From contig JALHRK010000005.1 of assembly GCA_022841505.1 (NCBI GenBank), forward strand, positions 1 through 48,364: DNA of 48,364 bases, in the 5' to 3' direction. This document shows positions 1-6,740 of the stretch, piece after piece. Every line of letters starts with the position of its first letter. Position 1 is the stretch's first letter. The notes below the pieces were generated by a model. That model ran no database searches. It saw nothing but the letters and a program-made list of their open reading frames with translations, and had not been told where the DNA came from. The position numbers were made by a program, and so were the translations under genes. The stretch is from Saprospiraceae bacterium (GTDB lineage Bacteria > Bacteroidota > Bacteroidia > Chitinophagales > Saprospiraceae).

Positions 1-345
1 CGCAAGCTCGCTATATAGGTTTTCCTCCGTGTTGTCCTTTGTCGGGCATTTCAGGTGATTAATTGCAAGGGCAAGCTCCAGCGCTTCTTCCTGTATTTTG
101 TTGATCTGCACGTCCCGCCCGAATCGGTCAATGATCTGCTGAAAGATATTAGGCATTGCAGGTTCTTGCGGCAAGATTGATTCTTTCACCCGCTCCACCA
201 ATTCCCGGAACACGTCACCCGGCGCGGTGTCCCCGGACACGTTGCGCAGGGGCCAGTGTACGCCGTTGCTGTATTCGAGTTGCTCCAGCCACGTTTCGGC
301 AAGGGTAATAAGTTCGGAGGTTGAAATGGTGGTGAGGTCGGTCAT
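1..345 (-). CDS. MazG-like nucleotide pyrophosphohydrolase, partial (variant copy at contig start)
   Basis: The N-terminal 115 codons of a gene that runs off the left end. The predicted protein is close to the complete gene at 47483..47953 but differs at many positions in its first 40 residues, while the segment leading into the MazG-type metal-binding helices is nearly the same. MazG-fold enzymes hydrolyse (d)NTPs to monophosphates and often serve phages in nucleotide pool or alarmone control. The start ATG (343-345) overlaps the stop of the upstream gene as ATGA, so translation is probably coupled. I read it as a second sequence variant of the same locus rather than an independent gene. Confidence 0.8.
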   Translation of the reverse strand, partial: MTDLTTISTSELITLAETWLEQLEYSNGVHWPLRNVSGDTAPGDVFRELVERVKESILPQEPAMPNIFQQIIDRFGRDVQINKIQEEALELALAINHLKCPTKDNTEENLYSELA

Positions 346-578
346 TCATAAAACTTTTTGAACGCATTGAACGCGTCGTACAACGTCTGGTAAAAATCAG
401 CTGCTACCGCTTCCCGCCACGGCTTGAACTTGCCCGTGTTCGCATCCATGACGTTCCCGGCAAGGGTAACGAGGTACGCGCCGGTTTCTTTTTTCTTAAT
501 CACTACGTCAACGCCGCCGTGATCTTCGCATTGTCCAATAACCCACCGTTCCGGTATCGGGTGTTCGTGTACTATCAT
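342..578 (-). CDS. Small conserved phage protein, 78 aa (variant copy)
   Basis: I do not recognise a family. The protein carries a HEHPIPERW segment and an internal GNVMDANTGKFKPW stretch, and it is a variant of the 84-residue protein at 47950..48204, which has six extra N-terminal residues. Both ends overlap neighbours as ATGA: the upstream 113-residue gene and the downstream MazG gene. The three-gene order is the same in both copies. Soluble, no membrane segment or signal peptide. Confidence 0.75.
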   Translation of the reverse strand: MIVHEHPIPERWVIGQCEDHGGVDVVIKKKETGAYLVTLAGNVMDANTGKFKPWREAVAADFYQTLYDAFNAFKKFYE

Positions 579-916
579 CTTGGTCGGCTGTATTTAAGTG
601 GTTGAATTACCGATACACTACTCCCGTGTACCTTGTCCCCGCCATCGGTAAGCGACGTGATGCAAAGCGTTGCGGGTTTGCCCTTGTGCGTTCCCTTCCA
701 CCACATGCCCGTCTTTCCGGGTTCGGGTACAAAGAAGGCGGTGGGTTTAAATGCGTCCACGGGCGCGCCATCCTCAAAGATAATAATTTCGCCCGACTTG
801 CGCAAGAGTTCCGCGCCTACGGGTTTTGTGTGTTCGAGGTTCCCGGCGGTGGGGTAGCGGGTACGTTTTCCGGCGCACTCAATGGTGGCGGAAATGATGC
901 GGTTTGTTGTGTTCAT
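575..916 (-). CDS. Hypothetical protein, 113 aa
   Basis: Unrecognised family. Contains a FFVPEPGKTGMWWKGTHKGKP segment likely to form beta strands, and is predicted soluble. The start ATG (914-916) is preceded by an A-rich stretch and ACC, one of the two recurring start contexts of this genome. The stop overlaps the next start as ATGA. The last 119 bases of the window repeat part of this gene. In that version a one-base deletion changes the C-terminus and ends it earlier. Confidence 0.75.
   Translation of the reverse strand: MNTTNRIISATIECAGKRTRYPTAGNLEHTKPVGAELLRKSGEIIIFEDGAPVDAFKPTAFFVPEPGKTGMWWKGTHKGKPATLCITSLTDGGDKVHGSSVSVIQPLKYSRPR
621..739. repeat. 119-bp exact repeat of the contig end
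   Basis: Bases 621-739 are identical to 48246-48364. Identity stops at 620/48245 and, on the other side, at the physical contig end. 119 is an odd number typical of an assembler k-mer, so I take this as an assembly overlap of a circular or circularly permuted genome, with 1-620 being a divergent strain variant. Confidence 0.9.
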
Positions 917-919
917 GGT

Positions 920-1180
920 TTATTTTTGTGCTTGTTCAAAGTCTTTGTACGTCTGGAACTCATAAAGCCCGGTTATGGCGACCGTCCCACCTATGCCTTC
1001 CTTTGTGATGAGGTTACGGGCAGCGGTAATTGAAATAAATTCTCCGGTATTGGTGTAGATAAACCGCCCGCCTTCCTCCCCTGATGAACTGGCAAACCCG
1101 ACAAAGAAATAACGCTTTTTAGGCGGCATGTCAAAGCCAGTAACAAGGAATAGGGCAAGGATTATAAGTATTTTTTTCAT
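920..1180 (-). CDS. Secreted or membrane-anchored hypothetical protein, 86 aa
   Basis: Begins with a Lys-Lys pair and a hydrophobic stretch (MKKILIILALFLVTGF), consistent with a Sec signal peptide or an N-terminal anchor, followed by a hydrophilic domain of about 65 residues. No family recognised. The start codon follows ACAGATG, the phage's recurring start context. It sits 3 bases upstream of the 113-aa gene in the same transcription direction. Confidence 0.65.
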   Translation of the reverse strand: MKKILIILALFLVTGFDMPPKKRYFFVGFASSSGEEGGRFIYTNTGEFISITAARNLITKEGIGGTVAITGLYEFQTYKDFEQAQK

Positions 1181-1191
1181 CTGTGCGCTAT

Positions 1192-1374
1192 TTATTCAGG
1201 TAAAGCAAAATAAATTTCATCAATACATTTTCTGGCAATCACCTGCTCTGATTCAGAAAGCGAATCCCAAAATTCCATAGCCCCAGTGCCGGATGCCATG
1301 TATCGTTCATTCCAAATCCAAGTTGCTGCAACCGCTGGTTTATGCGGGTTTAAGTTACGAATTTTGTTATCCAT
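1192..1374 (-). CDS. Hypothetical protein, 60 aa
   Basis: Small soluble protein containing a WIWNERYMASGTGAMEFWDSL segment. The family is not recognised. It lies in a tightly packed minus-strand run, 7 bases downstream of the NinB-like gene and 11 bases before the secreted protein. The start is preceded by AAGGATAG, one of the few purine-rich leaders here. Confidence 0.6.
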   Translation of the reverse strand: MDNKIRNLNPHKPAVAATWIWNERYMASGTGAMEFWDSLSESEQVIARKCIDEIYFALPE

Positions 1375-1381
1375 CTATCCT

Positions 1382-1903
1382 TTATTTTTTCTGTTTAAAA
1401 GAATGCCACTCCCCCGTGTTGTACATATCCGCCCACTCTTCCCGATCCGGGCAGCCCGTGTCCGGGAAAGCGTAGTAAGGTGCGCCGGAGAAGTCGGCAA
1501 TTATTTGTTCTGCAAATTCGCCAATAAAATCTTTGTCAGGCATCCCCGTCGTGCTTTGCCCTACCGTCCTTATCCCCGTACCGTCTGCTGTGACGATTGT
1601 CACAGGGTTGTAAACGATTTTCAAAATGTGGTGAAGTTGCTCCACCGTGTCGGGATAAGTTACCTCGCCCGTGCGCTTATTCGCCATTCCGAAATGCTGC
1701 CGGACTTTTGGCAGCGCCAGCGCCAACACGCAATCAAACCACCACTTGTACCGGGTTGCCGTGAAGCGGGCGGTTTTGTGGGGTTTGAACTGCACGAAGT
1801 ACTGCCCCGGCTCCAGCGTGTCGAACTGTTCCCGGAATATTTCGCGGGACGTTTCAGACAATTTGCCGTTGTCCTGTTTCGATATGAGGAAGGGGGCGGG
1901 CAT
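1382..1903 (-). CDS. Phage protein resembling NinB-type recombination proteins, 173 aa
   Basis: Resembles the general layout of the NinB superfamily: an early segment of the form R-x-x-x-W-W-F (about residues 51-57), a middle KR-T-GE-TYPDTVEQLHH region, and a C-terminal TTGMPDKDFIGEFAEQ segment matching the pattern 'T.lst.eF..y.e.i'. NinB-like proteins bind DNA and assist Orf-type recombination in lambdoid phages. This assignment is from pattern memory only, so function is tentative. The gene starts 3 bases after the stop of a 26-residue membrane peptide gene. Confidence 0.6.
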   Translation of the reverse strand: MPAPFLISKQDNGKLSETSREIFREQFDTLEPGQYFVQFKPHKTARFTATRYKWWFDCVLALALPKVRQHFGMANKRTGEVTYPDTVEQLHHILKIVYNPVTIVTADGTGIRTVGQSTTGMPDKDFIGEFAEQIIADFSGAPYYAFPDTGCPDREEWADMYNTGEWHSFKQKK

Positions 1904-1905
1904 AG

Positions 1906-1986
1906 TTACCTTTTATCCCCGTACCGGCTCGCCAGGAACACGGCACCGAGGGCGATGATTATTGAATAGATTGGTTGCGCACTCAT
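1906..1986 (-). CDS. 26-residue single-pass membrane peptide
   Basis: A short frame encoding a predicted single membrane helix (YSIIIALGAVFLA) followed by a basic tail (SRYGDKR). Support comes from position rather than length. Its ATG overlaps the upstream stop as ATGA, and its TAA ends two bases before the next ATG, so it fits exactly between two genes with no leftover sequence. Function unknown. Confidence 0.55.
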   Translation of the reverse strand: MSAQPIYSIIIALGAVFLASRYGDKR

Positions 1987-2345
1987 ACGCCTTGCATTTC
2001 TTCGGCAAGACCCGCCTTGATTAATCCGTAAACATCAAAGTGCTTTTCAAAAAACCAGTTTGCTTTTTCGTGCCGATCTTTTGCGCCGTTTTGCCACGTA
2101 CTCATAAACCCGCCAAACGATTCACTAAATTCGTATTTTTCAGCATCGGTTAGTTTTTCAAAAGACCGGAGCAACGGGGCATACTCTACACCTACGTTTT
2201 CAGCGTGAATAACCTGCGTATGCCTGTGGTTTTTCAGCACTACATCGCCGTCAATGCCGACGCTATGCAAGTTCCAAATATCACCGCCACCTTTGAATGT
2301 AAGATTAAAAGGCAGGTATGCTGCTAAGATTTTTGTGTCTATCAT
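1983..2345 (-). CDS. Conserved phage hypothetical protein, 120 aa
   Basis: Contains an N-terminal AAYLPFNLTFKGGGDIW segment and a later LLRSFEKLTDAEK, then HFDVYGLIKAGLAEE near the C-terminus. This order (YLPYxL, LRPLSDL, FDVFGLIxxGLA) is familiar from many Bacteroidota phage and prophage proteins of unknown function. No catalytic motif is visible. Start overlaps the preceding small membrane gene as ATGA and its stop overlaps the 26-residue peptide gene. Confidence 0.75.
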   Translation of the reverse strand: MIDTKILAAYLPFNLTFKGGGDIWNLHSVGIDGDVVLKNHRHTQVIHAENVGVEYAPLLRSFEKLTDAEKYEFSESFGGFMSTWQNGAKDRHEKANWFFEKHFDVYGLIKAGLAEEMQGV

Positions 2346-2515
2346 TGCTTTTCTGTTTTTTTCGGGTATACAAACGCTCCGAGCGCCGGGGCTAAGAAAA
2401 AGATTGCCAGCCGTGCGGGCGTTGGGATTGGTAGCCGGTCAACCAGCCACCACCACCCCAAAACGAGGGCGAGCAGGGTTAAGACGGCGATTGAAAAATA
2501 GATTCGCGCTTTCAT
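2342..2515 (-). CDS. Small two-helix membrane protein, 57 aa
   Basis: Encodes two hydrophobic segments (about residues 6-24, ending in GWWWLV, and about 36-51) separated by a short loop, with a basic C-terminal tail KKTEKQ. Both termini fit the operon: the stop overlaps the next start as ATGA, and the start lies 4 bases downstream of the VRR-NUC gene stop. Unknown role; the shape would suit a small holin-like or membrane accessory protein. Confidence 0.6.
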   Translation of the reverse strand: MKARIYFSIAVLTLLALVLGWWWLVDRLPIPTPARLAIFFLAPALGAFVYPKKTEKQ

Positions 2516-2519
2516 ATTG

Positions 2520-3011
2520 CTACCCGTAAAGTTCTTTTATTAAGGATTGCAGGGCGTCCAAATTCCAAACGACGGCAACAAAATACCCCTGCGCACTGGC
2601 ATTGATTAGAAATTCGTTTTGTGATTCAGATAACTTGCCCCCCTTCACCTTTAACTCAAGGTATGTACCCGGATGCTTTGCATTGGTTCGGACGGGAATA
2701 CACCAATCAGCGACACCAGACAAAACTCCGTGCAGTTTGTTTTGCATCCGTTCAATGTCCCCGCCTTTACCGGGACGCCGTGTTTCGTTCGGGACGTGGT
2801 AGGCGGTATGCAGTTTTGCAAATCGAATAAGCCGGGCGCTCGCCTTCTGAAATTCGGATTCGCTGCCCGTATAGGGCTTGTCTTTCCCGTAGTGCTGGAT
2901 TGTTTTGGCTTCGGTGGTTAAAACCGGAGCGGGCGCGGGCTCAATAGTTTTATGTTCCGGTTGCCCGGTGCGCTTGCGCCATTCGGAAACACTCATAACG
3001 TTGCTGTTCAT
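2520..3011 (-). CDS. VRR-NUC domain nuclease
   Basis: The C-terminal two thirds match the VRR-NUC fold, a PD-(D/E)XK-type endonuclease domain also found in FAN1 and phage Holliday-junction or flap nucleases. Visible are an early acidic residue in ESEFQ (51-55), GVADW (99-103) carrying the catalytic Asp, and ELKVKGGKLSESQ (119-131) with the E-x-K pair and a conserved Gln. The first 45 residues are low in order and rich in Pro. 163 residues is normal for phage stand-alone members. It probably resolves branched DNA or processes ends during phage replication. Start overlaps the upstream gene as ATGA. Confidence 0.85.
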   Translation of the reverse strand: MNSNVMSVSEWRKRTGQPEHKTIEPAPAPVLTTEAKTIQHYGKDKPYTGSESEFQKASARLIRFAKLHTAYHVPNETRRPGKGGDIERMQNKLHGVLSGVADWCIPVRTNAKHPGTYLELKVKGGKLSESQNEFLINASAQGYFVAVVWNLDALQSLIKELYG

Positions 3012-3229
3012 TCTGGTAAATTTTCAAGTTCTGTAAATTCCGCTTGGCTCAACGTGTGCAGCGGCCAATCCATCAGGTACGGGCGCTGGTCTTTTGCAGG
3101 CAATACCCCGCCCTGCGTTACTTTGAGCAGCGGCTTAACGTGCAGCGTTCCCCGTGCGGCATTCTTTGCGGGGGGCTTGGGTTCGCTTAGTGCTTCGTAA
3201 ATGGTGCTGTATAATTTGAAGTATTTCAT
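3008..3229 (-). CDS. Hypothetical protein, 73 aa
   Basis: I choose the ATG at 3227-3229 (MKYFKLYSTIYEAL) over an upstream alternative because the latter would read through a strong hairpin at 3252-3286. Small, basic, soluble, no family recognised. Stop overlaps the VRR-NUC start as ATGA. Confidence 0.6.
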   Translation of the reverse strand: MKYFKLYSTIYEALSEPKPPAKNAARGTLHVKPLLKVTQGGVLPAKDQRPYLMDWPLHTLSQAEFTELENLPE

Positions 3230-3251
3230 TTGCCTTTCGTTACCCCCACCG

Positions 3252-3286
3252 CCCCGGCTCCCCGTGAAGGGAACCGGGAGCCGGGG
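3252..3286 (-). terminator. Strong GC-rich hairpin
   Basis: An 11-bp perfect stem (3252-3262 with 3276-3286) and a 13-nt loop. On the minus strand it lies between the tRNA-like element with its terminator and the 73-aa gene. There is no U-run, so it may be an RNA processing or stabilising hairpin rather than a terminator. Confidence 0.5.
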
Positions 3287-3320
3287 ATCAGTTAACAATT
3301 CAAAACCTAATCTTTCAAAA

Positions 3321-3355
3321 CCCCCGGCGCTACTTTTGCAGCAATTCGCCGGGGG
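3321..3355 (-). terminator. Rho-independent terminator after the tRNA-like element
   Basis: A 9-bp perfect stem (CCCCCGGCG paired with CGCCGGGGG) followed on the minus strand by TTTTG. It lies 16 bases beyond the 3' end of the tRNA-like element. Confidence 0.75.
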
Positions 3356-3371
3356 AAAATTGTAATCTTGT

Positions 3372-3529
3372 GGACAGACCCGGACTCGAACCGGAAAACG
3401 TGCGTCCTAACGTAAAAGCCGAATATCGCTCGACTACCGCATCTCAAGCTAACTCTCATCGAACCCGTATCTGTTAAATGCAACTGACGTTGCCGGGTGC
3501 TCTCGTGTCTACTATTCCACCACCTGTCC
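3372..3529 (-). tRNA. tRNA-like element (leucine-type, class II) with a roughly 79-nt interruption of the anticodon loop
   Basis: The minus-strand ends form a 7-bp acceptor stem (GGACAGG with TCTGTCC, last pair G-U). The 5' part continues with TG and a D-arm, GTGGAATAGTAGACACG, very close to bacterial tRNA-Leu. The 3' part has a T-arm, CCGGTTCGAGTCCGG. A possible anticodon stem AGAGC/GCTTT and a long variable arm (ACGT stem, 8-nt loop) can be drawn. Between the two anticodon-stem halves lie 79 nt instead of 7. That insert has its own hairpins (GCAAC/GTTGC within ACCCG/CGGGT). No CCA is encoded. It may be an interrupted, degenerate or repurposed tRNA. The anticodon cannot be assigned. Confidence 0.5.
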
Positions 3530-3534
3530 ATGTT

Positions 3535-3578
3535 CCCGCCGGGTTTTCAGTCAAACCACGTTAGATTTGCCCGGCGGG
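3535..3578 (-). other. Hairpin immediately upstream of the tRNA-like element
   Basis: Nine-bp perfect stem (3535-3543 with 3570-3578) enclosing 26 nt, ending 5 bases before the acceptor stem of the tRNA-like RNA. It lacks a U-run on the minus strand. A processing hairpin is a possible role. Confidence 0.5.
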
Positions 3579-3670
3579 TGTGTCATTGAATCGGTTAAGA
3601 TTCGTTGGCCTTGCCGCCTTGCGGCTCCACCGTTCCCGCGTGGGGTGGCCTCGGTGGATATGCGTTTCGG

Positions 3671-4042
3671 TTACTTCATGGGCGGGCGTTGGGTTGGTTT
3701 TAAAAACTTATCACTTAAAGGCTGCCAGATACTAAGCAACTTATCAAAGTGTGGTTTCATAAATTGCTCTATTTGCGGGACATCTTGCTCATCTACGTAG
3801 TCAATCGCTATTGGCATGTAAATGCCTTTTCTTTGAGCAATGATAATGATCTGCATGTAGTACCTTTTGCTTTCGTCCCTTTGATGAATATCCCACCGGA
3901 AAACAAGATTCATGTCAATATCTGCATCATGAAACTCTTCATAAAAGTCAGCCCATGTGCTATAATGCCCGGCGGCATCGTTGCTGTAATAATTAGAGCC
4001 GCTTGCATAATAAGGGTGGTTTATTGCTAAATCAGAAAGCAT
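3671..4042 (-). CDS. Conserved phage hypothetical protein, 123 aa (box-controlled)
   Basis: Sequence pattern (INHPYYASGSNYYSN near the N-terminus, DIDMNLVFRWDI in the middle, IAQRKGIYMPIAI, then QIEQFMKPHFDKLLSIWQPLS at the end) is one I recognise as a recurrent Bacteroidota phage protein of unknown function. No enzymatic motif. It has its own promoter with two upstream TTGGTCG boxes, and is followed by the structured RNA region rather than by another gene. I infer early or regulator-dependent expression. Confidence 0.75.
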   Translation of the reverse strand: MLSDLAINHPYYASGSNYYSNDAAGHYSTWADFYEEFHDADIDMNLVFRWDIHQRDESKRYYMQIIIIAQRKGIYMPIAIDYVDEQDVPQIEQFMKPHFDKLLSIWQPLSDKFLKPTQRPPMK

Positions 4043-4075
4043 GATATTTTGTTTTTGTTATTTTAAACTGATACC

Positions 4076-4142
4076 CAAATTTACTACCAATCGCCTTCAA
4101 AAACAAACTTTCTTCGACCAACGGCGCGAATTAACCGACCAA
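4076..4142 (-). promoter_or_regulatory. Promoter with two 21-bp-spaced TTGGTCG boxes (site A)
   Basis: Leftward promoter: TAAATTTG at 4076-4083, 20 bp, TTG at 4104-4106. Two boxes, CGACCAA on the plus strand (TTGGTCG toward the gene), start at 4115 and 4136, exactly 21 bp apart. The near box lies 32 bp from the TAnnTTTG element. Drives the gene at 3671..4042. Confidence 0.8.
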
Positions 4143-4164
4143 GACACGCGGGCGATGGACGGGG

Positions 4165-4353
4165 TTAAAACGGGATGTCTTCGTCATCATTGCGGCGCGT
4201 TACCGGCATACTCATTTGCAACGGCACCGGGTACGGATCATCTTGTCTTTCCGGCAACGCGTCCGGGTGCGAAAGGCACGGCATCCCGTTACGATCCCGG
4301 TAGAACGACCAAGCCGGGAAGGGGGCGTATCGGGAAAGGCGGCACTTGATCAC
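4165..4353 (-). CDS. 62-residue protein with an SSB-like C-terminal tip
   Basis: Starts with GTG, overlapping the upstream nuclease stop as GTGA. The body is basic and Pro-rich and resembles no domain I know. The last nine residues are NDDEDIPF preceded by Arg-Arg-Asn, the acidic D-D-x-I-P-F tip by which bacterial SSB recruits partner proteins. The helicase two genes upstream ends in EKDLPF. A small adaptor that mimics the SSB tail at the replication fork is plausible but inferred. Confidence 0.6.
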   Translation of the reverse strand: MIKCRLSRYAPFPAWSFYRDRNGMPCLSHPDALPERQDDPYPVPLQMSMPVTRRNDDEDIPF

Positions 4354-4847
4354 GCAAAAACATTAAATCGCTCGTTTTGCGCAGCGTGTATTGCTGACAT
4401 ATGCGCTTTACCAAACAAGTCGGGTTCATAATGCTCACTACAACCATTCCAATAAAAGGGGAAATACTTGCTGTCCCGTGAAAGCAATATAGCGTCGGTT
4501 TTGTAAGCGGATGCGTTTTGCCACATGAATACTTCGTATGTTCTAAAGTCGGGCGGGCCTTCCGGCATCAAAACACATTTTTGTGTTACCTCGCAAAGGT
4601 TCTTGCATTTATTTACTTCTTTCACAGAAAATGCCCCCTTAACCTCAACATAAGTTGTCTCGCCGGGATAAAAATATAATTCAAAATCTGGCAGGTATTT
4701 TCCTGAATTAAGCAAAAACCCTTCTACTTCATACCCGAACCTAATCCCGGCTGCGTCAAAAAACCGTGCCCATCGGGCCTCTGTTCTTGACCTATATGTT
4801 ATGCCATTGTAGAAGGTCGGAAGTATGTATTCGTTTATTGAAATCAT
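4350..4847 (-). CDS. PD-(D/E)XK family phage nuclease, 165 aa
   Basis: Start taken at MISINEYILP (4845-4847), leaving 23 bases to the helicase gene; a longer frame would overlap helicase coding sequence. Motifs fit a PD-(D/E)XK nuclease of the DUF1064/RecB-like phage type: RSRTEARWARFFD (19-31) with Glu23, LPDFEL (52-57) with the catalytic Asp54, and YVEVKG (66-71) with the E68-x-K70 pair. The C-terminal half (residues 80-165) is unassigned. It lies in the replication operon and probably cuts branched or damaged DNA. Confidence 0.8.
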   Translation of the reverse strand: MISINEYILPTFYNGITYRSRTEARWARFFDAAGIRFGYEVEGFLLNSGKYLPDFELYFYPGETTYVEVKGAFSVKEVNKCKNLCEVTQKCVLMPEGPPDFRTYEVFMWQNASAYKTDAILLSRDSKYFPFYWNGCSEHYEPDLFGKAHMSAIHAAQNERFNVFA

Positions 4848-4870
4848 CGCTCTTTTTTTAAAATAGTCAG

Positions 4871-6265
4871 TTAAAATGGTAAATCCTTTTCGGTGTCTAC
4901 CTTCGGCATAGTAACCGGCGATTGGCATACAGGGAATTGCTGCGTAGATTCTGCAAAAAACGCTTCCATAACTGGATCAATAAAACCCTTAACCGGCGTA
5001 TAGTGAACAGCAGCATTGTATAAATCCCCGTGCCTGTTCTTTGCCACAATCACCTCTGCATGTTGCAGCTTGGTGCGTTTATCCATAATGATAGACCTGC
5101 CTTCTGCATCTTCCAGTATATCGTAATAAGCAGGCCGATATAAAAACTTTACTATGTCTGCATCCTGCTCCAATGATCCACTCTCCCTCAAATCTGAAAG
5201 CATCGGGCGCTTTGTACCCCCACGCGTTTCAACGGCACGGGAAAGCTGCGAAAGTGCAATAACAGGGACTTGTAATTCCATTGCCAGTGATTTCAGGCGG
5301 CGGGAAACTTCGCTTACGTCTTCCTGGCGGTTGCTGTTTTTCTTGCCCGACGTGACCACTAATTGCAGGTAATCCACTAAAATAAACTCTAATCCCTCAC
5401 GCTGCTTTTTCATGCGGGCAAAGCGTTCGATTTCGTCAATCGTTCGGATCATTTCGATACTTACCGGCATTTCCTTAATCCGGGCGGCCTGTTCTAAGAT
5501 TTCCCGGCGCTCCATTTCTGTAAACTGGCTCCAATCAGCAAGGGTATTCTTGCCAGTTCGCATAGACAAAAGACGGCGCTGTAATTGTGCGCGGAACATT
5601 TCCAAACTAAACGCTGCACCGGGCAATCCTAAGTTGAAAAAATGATCCAACTCATTAAGCATGTACTGCGTTTTTCCCATCCCTGGCCGGGCGGCAATGA
5701 TAACCAAGTCGCCGGGGGCATAATGCCTGATTACATTATTTTCAGTCAGGGTTTTAAGGTGTGGCGTTGTTGGGTAGGTCGGGTCATGCCCTTCAAGTTT
5801 AGCAATTGCCCACGTCATCAAATCTTCTTTTTCGCTCACCGCTCCTTCCCGCAATACAAGGCGCTCCGATCTGATTTGCTTTTGTAGTTCCTGCACTGCT
5901 TTTGCATCAGGTACATTAAAAACGCAGTTCGCGCAAATCGTTTCAACGTATCGCTCATAGATCGGCACGAACATTTCATAGGCAAGTTCAATGGGGGTAC
6001 GGTCTTCCATTAGCTCCGTAATTTCAGAAGCTGTCACCCCGGACTGAATGCGCACTGCGGACGCGGTGTAAACCTTTGCCCCTGACAATTCGATAACGGT
6101 TTCGATTGCTTTTGCTATGCTTGTCTGTGGCGTGTCCTGAAACCAGATAGCCGGGATGCGAAAGGATTGATACATGTGCGGCTCCCTAAGCATAGCACCG
6201 ATTAAGGCGCGGGAGGCGGCAAAGTATTGATCTACAATTTCGGTTTGTATTTGTTTAGTGTCCAT
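4871..6265 (-). CDS. dnaB: Replicative DNA helicase, DnaB family
   Basis: Hexameric ATP-driven helicase that unwinds the fork 5' to 3'. The N-terminal domain spans about residues 1-130. The RecA-like domain has Walker A ARPGMGKT (192-199), Walker B FILVDYLQL (294-302), a sensor-like ALSQLSR (337-343) and the DnaB signature LSDLRESGSLEQDAD (356-370). Length (464) is normal for DnaB. I take the ATG at 6263-6265 because GACAGATG, the phage's typical start context, precedes it; another ATG lies three codons upstream. The C-terminus EKDLPF resembles an SSB tip. It works with the initiator at 6740..7513. The gene between them is a candidate loader. Confidence 0.95.
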   Translation of the reverse strand: MDTKQIQTEIVDQYFAASRALIGAMLREPHMYQSFRIPAIWFQDTPQTSIAKAIETVIELSGAKVYTASAVRIQSGVTASEITELMEDRTPIELAYEMFVPIYERYVETICANCVFNVPDAKAVQELQKQIRSERLVLREGAVSEKEDLMTWAIAKLEGHDPTYPTTPHLKTLTENNVIRHYAPGDLVIIAARPGMGKTQYMLNELDHFFNLGLPGAAFSLEMFRAQLQRRLLSMRTGKNTLADWSQFTEMERREILEQAARIKEMPVSIEMIRTIDEIERFARMKKQREGLEFILVDYLQLVVTSGKKNSNRQEDVSEVSRRLKSLAMELQVPVIALSQLSRAVETRGGTKRPMLSDLRESGSLEQDADIVKFLYRPAYYDILEDAEGRSIIMDKRTKLQHAEVIVAKNRHGDLYNAAVHYTPVKGFIDPVMEAFFAESTQQFPVCQSPVTMPKVDTEKDLPF

Positions 6266-6740
6266 CTGTCGCAATTTTAAAAGCCTTGTTTAGTTGATCT
6301 TTGTACCCCAAGCCGTACACCCCCGGAAAGTTAGCCCGCATTTGTTGTATCGCCTTTTCTTTGCCGTTCCGGGCGATGGCATCTTTCCACATGGCAGCAA
6401 TGGCGGGGATAATAATTTCTTCACTTCCCTCATCGTCTTGCGCCTTGTGCATTTGTGGCAATACTTCGATGTAGCGGGCAAGGTAATGGCGGCAAAACAA
6501 AACGCATTCTTTGCCATCCCTCGCCACGTCCAACACCGCGCCGGGGGCAAGAATTATCTTTGTAATGATCCGGCGGGTAACAACCCAATCCAGAAAAGCC
6601 ACATCTACCCATCCCGGCCAATAATCCGGGGTAATGGTATAGATGGCGCTTAGGTCGGTTACTGTCCAGTATACTTCTTGCAATTCCGCAAGGCGGGCGC
6701 AAGTAAGTCGCATTTTGGTTTCAAATTCCGGGCGGGTCAT
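6255..6740 (-). CDS. Hypothetical protein between initiator and helicase, 161 aa
   Basis: No recognised domain. The protein is mostly helical, with aromatic-rich stretches (YWPGWVDVAFLDWVV) and an N-terminal ARLAELQEVYW segment. Its start overlaps the initiator stop as TAATG and its stop lies inside the helicase start region, so the three genes are translationally coupled. In many phages the gene in this place encodes a helicase loader or primosome adaptor. No Walker motif is visible, so an AAA+ loader of the DnaC type is unlikely. Confidence 0.7.
   Translation of the reverse strand: MTRPEFETKMRLTCARLAELQEVYWTVTDLSAIYTITPDYWPGWVDVAFLDWVVTRRIITKIILAPGAVLDVARDGKECVLFCRHYLARYIEVLPQMHKAQDDEGSEEIIIPAIAAMWKDAIARNGKEKAIQQMRANFPGVYGLGYKDQLNKAFKIATDGH

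Larger units (their letters stand above)
3230..3670 (-). other. Non-coding, highly structured 440-bp region
   Basis: No convincing protein-coding frame on either strand. Holds, in minus-strand order, a hairpin (3535-3578), a tRNA-like element (3372-3529), a rho-independent terminator (3321-3355) and another hairpin (3252-3286). The segment 3580-3670 also has small inverted repeats (GCCGC/GCGGC at about 3614-3626) but nothing I can name. Transcription probably enters from the box-controlled promoter at 4076-4106 through the 123-aa gene. Confidence 0.7.

Noticed and set aside
580-586. TTGGTCG in the 113-aa gene
   Set aside because: It lies in coding sequence, and the other copy of the locus reads TTGGGCG at the same place; no promoter in phase.
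1-739. Tandem gene duplication between start and end of the window
   Set aside because: The exact 119-bp overlap ending at the contig edge is better explained by an assembly joint with strain variation; reads would decide.
3372-3529. tmRNA interpretation of the tRNA-like element
   Set aside because: It has a proper D-arm of the leucine type and is far shorter than tmRNA; no tag-peptide frame is visible.
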